In this document: one piece after another, positions 39,990 to 43,761 of the stretch
How the letters are laid out: every line of letters starts with the position of its first letter
How positions within the stretch are numbered: position 1 is the stretch's first letter
DNA from: Azonexus sp.
Lineage (GTDB): Bacteria > Pseudomonadota > Gammaproteobacteria > Burkholderiales > Rhodocyclaceae
DNA length: 43,761 bases
Direction of reading: 5' to 3'
Assembly (NCBI GenBank): GCA_030691385.1
Contig: JAUYEI010000031.1
Span: 1-43,761 of the forward strand
Position numbers and translations under genes: made by a program
The notes under the pieces: generated by a model
What the model saw: the letters and a program-made list of their open reading frames with translations, nothing else
Databases searched by the model: none
Told to the model about the DNA's origin: nothing

Positions 39990-41240
39990 CTAACGGCTGC
40001 TTCCCTTCCAGTTCGCCACGCAGTTCTGGCGGAAATACTGCAAAGCGCGATCCATGTGGCTGTCCGGCATTTGCGGGTCGTTGTCGGCGAGATGGATTTC
40101 GGCGTCCGGCTGCAAATCCTGCGACCACATGAGCTTGAGGTCTTCGCGCTGCTCGAAAGGGGCGTGTTCTTCGATAAAGGCGAGCACCGCCTTGCTGTCG
40201 AAACCCTGGGTGCGGAAGGCGGTGATGATGCTTTTCGCCTCCTTGAGCAGGGCGGCTGCCTTCGGCGGATGGCCGGTGGCGATGCTGAGGAAAATGGTCG
40301 TCAGCACGGCCGGGTCGTCGGCGTTGCCTTTGGTGATGCGTACCCATTCCTTGGCGACGAGCTTGTCGTAGGCGACGACGTCTTCTTCGGGCAGGTCGCG
40401 GACGAAAAAGGCGCCCTGGGCTTCCGCGTGGAGAATTTCGTCGGGCGATTTTTCCGACGACTTGAGGCGCGGCAGGGCGTCATCGATGAAATCCTGCATG
40501 GCCTGCCGGGTCATTTCCTGGAAGGCATGCGGCGCTTCGCGCAGGAAAGCATCGACGGTGGCCGGCTTGGGCTTGAAGCTTTTCTTGCGCAGCGCCTCGA
40601 TCAGCTGGACGAACTCGCGCTTCGACGGCATTTCCAGCGTCTTGGCGCCGACGTAGAGGAGCAGCATGGCCGAGCGGATGACTTCCTCGGCGCTGTAGTC
40701 CTCGCACTCGCCCGGCCTGGTGTTCAGTTGCCGGGCCAGCCAGCGGGCGAAATCGATGCGCATCTGGTTGGCCTGACACTGCTCGACCTGCGTGCGGTAA
40801 GCGGCGACGCTGAGCGGGAAGGCGAAGCTGCGCTCATTGACGAAGATTTTCTGGCCCTGGGCGTCCACTTTGCGCACGTGCAGGCTGGTTTCGCCGGGCA
40901 TGGCGTGCAGGCGCTTGAGCATCTCCGAGCCACCGCGCGAATGCGAGAGCAGCGTGTTGTCGCGCAGGGACATGGCGGCAGCGCACAAATCGCCGTTCGA
41001 AAATTCTTCGAGATAGAGGCTGATCAGGTTGGCCATGCGCGTCACGGCGCTTTCCAGATCGGTGCGCAGATAGGCCGTGCCGAAATGGTCGGCGATCTGA
41101 ACGATGCCCTTGGGCGCATCGGCTTCGATCCGGGACATGGTTTCACGCGTCAGAATGCCGTGCTCCAGGCCGAAGCGGATCGCTTTCTCGAAAAATGGGC
41201 GATCATCGACGACCGCGACTGTGTTGTTCACTGAAGCCAT
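39990..41240 (-). CDS. Uncharacterised 416-residue protein, last gene of the J-domain operon
   Basis: No family is recognised. The protein has no signal peptide or membrane segment and is largely helical, rich in Ala, Leu, Glu and Lys. Recognisable stretches: MASVNNTVAVVDDRPFFEKA at the start, a middle RIDFARWLARQLNTRPGECEDYSAEEVIRSAML region and ALQYFRQNCVANWKGSSR at the end. SD AAGG lies in the stop of the preceding gene, which ends 2 bp upstream. It is the last of four genes apparently cotranscribed with a J-domain protein, suggesting a chaperone-linked task, but the function cannot be named. Confidence 0.85.
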   Translation of the reverse strand: MASVNNTVAVVDDRPFFEKAIRFGLEHGILTRETMSRIEADAPKGIVQIADHFGTAYLRTDLESAVTRMANLISLYLEEFSNGDLCAAAMSLRDNTLLSHSRGGSEMLKRLHAMPGETSLHVRKVDAQGQKIFVNERSFAFPLSVAAYRTQVEQCQANQMRIDFARWLARQLNTRPGECEDYSAEEVIRSAMLLLYVGAKTLEMPSKREFVQLIEALRKKSFKPKPATVDAFLREAPHAFQEMTRQAMQDFIDDALPRLKSSEKSPDEILHAEAQGAFFVRDLPEEDVVAYDKLVAKEWVRITKGNADDPAVLTTIFLSIATGHPPKAAALLKEAKSIITAFRTQGFDSKAVLAFIEEHAPFEQREDLKLMWSQDLQPDAEIHLADNDPQMPDSHMDRALQYFRQNCVANWKGSSR

Positions 41241-41242
41241 CC

Positions 41243-42004
41243 TTAGAGCGCCGATTCCTCGTCATCCACTGCCGCGACCGGGGCGGATTTCGGCTTGCTG
41301 TCCTCGGCTTCGCCTTCCTCGAGCGCTTCGACGCGGTGCTGCAGGCGGTCGCGCAGGGTGATGACGATCTGCTCGAAAATGTCCGACAGTTCGTAGCGCA
41401 GCACCCAGGCGGTTTCCTGCCAGTCGCGGTCGGCGATTTCGGAACGCGACACCTTGGGGCGCGAACCGGCGATGGAGTTGCCTTCATGCAACGCTTCGTC
41501 GATTTCTTCGATCTTTTCGTTGAGCCAGGAGATCGACTTCGATTCATGACCGTGCTCGGCGTCGAAATCCTCGGAGAAGACGCCGGACATGGCAAAGGCC
41601 AGCAGTTCGTCGTCGCGCTCGGCGAAATAATTGGCCAGCACTTCGTAGCCGCCTTCGATCTCGCCGATTGCCTCGAGGTACTCGGCGGCCATCTCTTCAT
41701 CACGGTAAAGCACGGCGTTCATCATGCCGTGCAGGGCGGCGTGGGTCTGATCGCGGTAGCGCGTTTCAAGAATGACGGCGCGGGCGAACTGCTCGGGGGT
41801 GACGAGCATATTGACCACCGACTGCTTCGAGCCATCGAAGCCGCGCATGACGGCCAGCAGATCCTTCGGCGCGATATCGTTCATGACCTCGACCAGGGCG
41901 TCGTCGCCCTCGCTGTCGGCGATGTTGGCGAGCGCCGTTTCGGCGCCCTTGAGGTCGCCGGCCAGGATGAGCTGGGATGTCTTGAGTACAACGGGATGCT
42001 TCAT
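41243..42004 (-). CDS. Uncharacterised 253-residue acidic protein in the J-domain operon
   Basis: Not recognised. It is acidic and largely helical, opening with KHPVVLKTSQLILAGDLKGAETALANIAD, a possible helical repeat (TPR- or HEAT-like in feel, not proven), with the segment DWQETAWVLRYELSDIFEQIVITLRDRLQHRVEALEE near the C-terminus as a likely amphipathic helix. The end is disordered (AVDDEESAL). The start at 42004 (ATG) is preferred over an upstream TTG because AAGGCAAGAC ends just before it. It sits between two unknown proteins in the operon, with 2 bp and 41 bp gaps. Confidence 0.83.
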   Translation of the reverse strand: MKHPVVLKTSQLILAGDLKGAETALANIADSEGDDALVEVMNDIAPKDLLAVMRGFDGSKQSVVNMLVTPEQFARAVILETRYRDQTHAALHGMMNAVLYRDEEMAAEYLEAIGEIEGGYEVLANYFAERDDELLAFAMSGVFSEDFDAEHGHESKSISWLNEKIEEIDEALHEGNSIAGSRPKVSRSEIADRDWQETAWVLRYELSDIFEQIVITLRDRLQHRVEALEEGEAEDSKPKSAPVAAVDDEESAL

Positions 42005-42045
42005 GTCTTGCCTTATCAAATGGATCGTGTTCTGCGGGCCGAGGA

Positions 42046-42597
42046 TCAGGACTTGATCGAATCGAAACCCTGCTCGCCCAGCCAGTCATTGCCGGCTTCG
42101 GCCAGGTCGCGATCGCCATCATCATCGTCGCGACCGTCATCGTCGTCACTGCGCTCGCGGTCCGCATCCTCGTCATCGTCAGACGCGGCCTGCGGTGCGC
42201 TGTGGTCGAACTTGCGGATGAACTCGAGGCTGACGGCCGTCACCATGAATTCCTCACCGGCCCGCTCGGTCAGCACGGCCGTCAGGTAGGGCGCCGCCCA
42301 CGGGGCCACCGTAACGAGCGGGGAAACATGATCCCAGCCCGGAAAATCGCCGTCATCCGGCTCACTGTCGACCACCGCCGCCATTGCCTTCGGATTGGCG
42401 AAGGAAAATGCGTCGTAGAACACCGGCACGACCATCTCCGGGGCGAATTCGATCATCGGCAGGATGGACGCCAGTTCCTGACGCTTTTCCTTGAGCCGGG
42501 CTTTGAGCGCCGACTTGCCTTCCGAGTCGTTGAGCAGGTCCTGGATTTCGGCGTCGTACGAAGACGACAGTTCGGCAAAGTAATAAGATTTTTTCAC
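42046..42597 (-). CDS. Uncharacterised protein with acidic low-complexity tail in the J-domain operon
   Basis: A 183-residue protein not recognised as a family. Residues 1-125 look folded ([21 protein letters not shown], then [22 protein letters not shown], then [10 protein letters not shown]), whereas residues 130-168 are nearly all Asp, Glu, Arg and Ser. It starts with GTG overlapping the J-domain stop (GTGA), so translational coupling is likely. Acidic tails of this kind are common in proteins that bind basic partners or chaperones, but the role is unknown. Confidence 0.8.
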   Translation of the reverse strand: MKKSYYFAELSSSYDAEIQDLLNDSEGKSALKARLKEKRQELASILPMIEFAPEMVVPVFYDAFSFANPKAMAAVVDSEPDDGDFPGWDHVSPLVTVAPWAAPYLTAVLTERAGEEFMVTAVSLEFIRKFDHSAPQAASDDDEDADRERSDDDDGRDDDDGDRDLAEAGNDWLGEQGFDSIKS

Positions 42598-42872
42598 TGC
42601 TGCATTTTTCCTAAATGACTGGACCAGATTTCGCGGGCTACGGCCAGGGGATCATCGATCAGGCTGGAGCGTCGGGTTTCGTCATAAACCTTGCGGCGAT
42701 CAACATCCGCCAGCACTTCGTAAGCCTCCTGCACCTCGCGGAACTTGGCCGCCGCATCGGGCGCCGGGTTGCGGTCGGGGTGAAACTGCGCCGCCTTCTT
42801 GCGGTAGGCCGTCTTGATCAGTTCGGTGGTCGCATCGGGCGAGACGCCGAGCAATCCGTAATAGTCTTTCAT
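42594..42872 (-). CDS. J-domain (DnaJ-like) protein, first gene of a four-gene operon
   Basis: A 92-residue protein made of a J domain (about 3-68) with the HPD motif in [10 protein letters not shown], which stimulates DnaK-type ATPases, plus a short C-terminal helix ([17 protein letters not shown]). It lacks the Gly/Phe and zinc-binding regions of DnaJ, so it is a small type III co-chaperone likely with its own client. AAGGGA lies 3 bases before the ATG. It begins an operon of proteins I cannot identify, divergent from cbbM. Confidence 0.88.
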   Translation of the reverse strand: MKDYYGLLGVSPDATTELIKTAYRKKAAQFHPDRNPAPDAAAKFREVQEAYEVLADVDRRKVYDETRRSSLIDDPLAVAREIWSSHLGKMQQ

Positions 42873-42966
42873 AGTCCCTTTGTCAGTGGTCAGGCCGGCG
42901 CATTCGCGCCGTGGTCAGCCCGCCATTTTACGCCACTCCGCCAGTCGCCCCGCTTTCCCTGCATCT

Positions 42967-43000
42967 GCCACGGTCAACGGGGTTTTTTGCCCAAAATCAG
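42967..43000 (-). repeat. Short dispersed repeat, copy i
   Basis: On the + strand GCCACGGTCAACGGGG then TTTTTTGCCCAAAATC, the reverse complement of the family consensus with few changes. Located in the divergent region between the J-domain operon and cbbM. Confidence 0.75.
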
Positions 43001-43039
43001 AATCTCCAGGAGTATGCCAACGATTCAGCAATTACTTAA

Positions 43040-43056
43040 GTGTTTAATAAAAACAC
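43040..43056. promoter_or_regulatory. Small palindrome in the cbbM upstream region
   Basis: GTGTTT-AATAA-AAACAC, with TATTAT 6 bases further downstream as a possible -10. It is a candidate operator for a CbbR-type regulator (which binds T-N11-A-like dyads), but no cbbR is in the window and the match is not strong. Confidence 0.35.
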
Positions 43057-43134
43057 GTGACTATTATTTATCAATGGCCCCGCCTAGCATTCAGTCCATA
43101 GTTTTCCCCGACGAATAACCAAGGAGACAAGACG

Positions 43135-43761
43135 ATGGACCAGTCAAACCGTTACACCGACCTCAGCCTCAGGGAAGATGACCTGATTGCCGGTGGCCGC
43201 CACATCCTGGTGGCGTACAAGATGAAACCGAAGGCCGGCTACGGCTATCTCGAAGCGGCGGCCCATTTCGCCGCCGAGTCATCCACCGGCACCAACGTCG
43301 AGGTGTGCACCACCGACGAATTCACCAAGGGCGTCGATGCGCTGGTCTATCTGATCGACGAGGCGACCGAGGAAATGCGCATCGCCTACCCGATCGATCT
43401 CTTCGATCGCAACATCACCGACGGCCGCATGATGATCGTTTCCTTCCTGACGCTGGTCATCGGCAACAATCAGGGCATGGGCGACATCGAGCATGCCAAG
43501 ATGGTCGACTTCTACATGCCGCCGCGCGCCATCCAGCTTTTCGATGGACCGTCCAAGGATATTTCCGACATGTGGCGCATCCTCGGCCGGCCGCTCAAGG
43601 ATGGCGGCTATATCGCCGGCACCATCATCAAGCCCAAGCTCGGCCTGCGCCCGGAGCCCTTCGCCCACGCTGCCTACCAATTCTGGCTGGGTGGCGACTT
43701 CATCAAGAACGACGAGCCGCAGGGCAACCAGGTTTTCGCGCCGATGAAGAAAGTGATGCCG
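43135..43761 (+). CDS. cbbM: Form II ribulose-bisphosphate carboxylase large chain (partial, runs off the window)
   Basis: First 209 residues of form II RuBisCO, which fixes CO2 on ribulose bisphosphate. [21 protein letters not shown] and [11 protein letters not shown] are typical of form II; the catalytic lysine is in [12 protein letters not shown] and the carbamylated lysine in [21 protein letters not shown] lies 8 bases before the ATG. The frame is open to the right end of the window. It is divergent from the J-domain operon. Form II alone, without a small subunit, is expected to act as a dimer or oligomer in low O2, CO2-rich conditions. Confidence 0.94.
   Translation, partial: MDQSNRYTDLSLREDDLIAGGRHILVAYKMKPKAGYGYLEAAAHFAAESSTGTNVEVCTTDEFTKGVDALVYLIDEATEEMRIAYPIDLFDRNITDGRMMIVSFLTLVIGNNQGMGDIEHAKMVDFYMPPRAIQLFDGPSKDISDMWRILGRPLKDGGYIAGTIIKPKLGLRPEPFAHAAYQFWLGGDFIKNDEPQGNQVFAPMKKVMP

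Noticed and set aside
43279..43680. Minus-strand ORF at the right edge
   Set aside because: Opposite strand of cbbM, whose plus-strand frame is open to the window end and carries the RuBisCO active-site motifs.
1..43761. CRISPR array
   Set aside because: No series of short direct repeats with regular unique spacers was seen; the repeats found are dispersed or palindromic units.

Overview
The window looks like a chromosomal segment of a GC-rich betaproteobacterium, most likely of the order Rhodocyclales (Dechloromonas/Azonexus-like). This rests on protein style, the dapA-bamC-MBL hydrolase order, nitrate uptake genes with a kinase/phosphatase fusion, a PEP-CTERM protein with a sigma-54-type promoter, and a form II RuBisCO gene at the right edge. 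The genus is an inference; no search was run.

Left part (1-19.9 kb) is mostly housekeeping: dsbC and a UbiH-type hydroxylase, HU, a Bax-inhibitor-1 membrane protein, rlmD, a small Ala/Pro lipoprotein, dapA-bamC followed by a decayed yycJ-like gene, tilS-accA, an AlkA-type glycosylase, two HDOD proteins around an MBL hydrolase, an MFS transporter with a tiny coupled membrane ORF, uup, tRNA-Arg(CCU) and a spermidine-synthase-like gene.

Middle part (19.9-34.7 kb) is a nitrate sensing and uptake region: narL-narX, the ABC nitrate importer nrtABD, the ANTAR antiterminator nasT, a CbiX-type chelatase (siroheme supply), a large hybrid histidine kinase, an MFS protein, a PP2C-kinase fusion and the nitrate/nitrite transporter narK. 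The nrtA upstream region is unusually readable: an NtrC-type dyad, a near-perfect sigma-54 promoter, then a leader with two A1/G4 hexaloop hairpins, the second overlapping a terminator, as expected for NasT antitermination. narK has its own near-perfect sigma-54 promoter.

Right part (34.8-43.8 kb) is more accessory: two toxin-antitoxin pairs (ParE-like and BrnTA), a PEP-CTERM protein, a YihY/BrkB membrane protein, a TRIC-family channel, and a four-gene operon in which a J-domain protein precedes three proteins I do not recognise, divergent from cbbM.

Two dispersed repeat families run through the window. One is a 235-bp MITE-like element (six copies, 17-bp terminal inverted repeats, 5-bp target duplications at three copies); one copy lies inside the ruined yycJ gene. 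The other is a roughly 33-bp motif (nine copies), usually just past the stop codon of a gene. A third, REP-like family has two copies whose hairpin arms differ but remain complementary.
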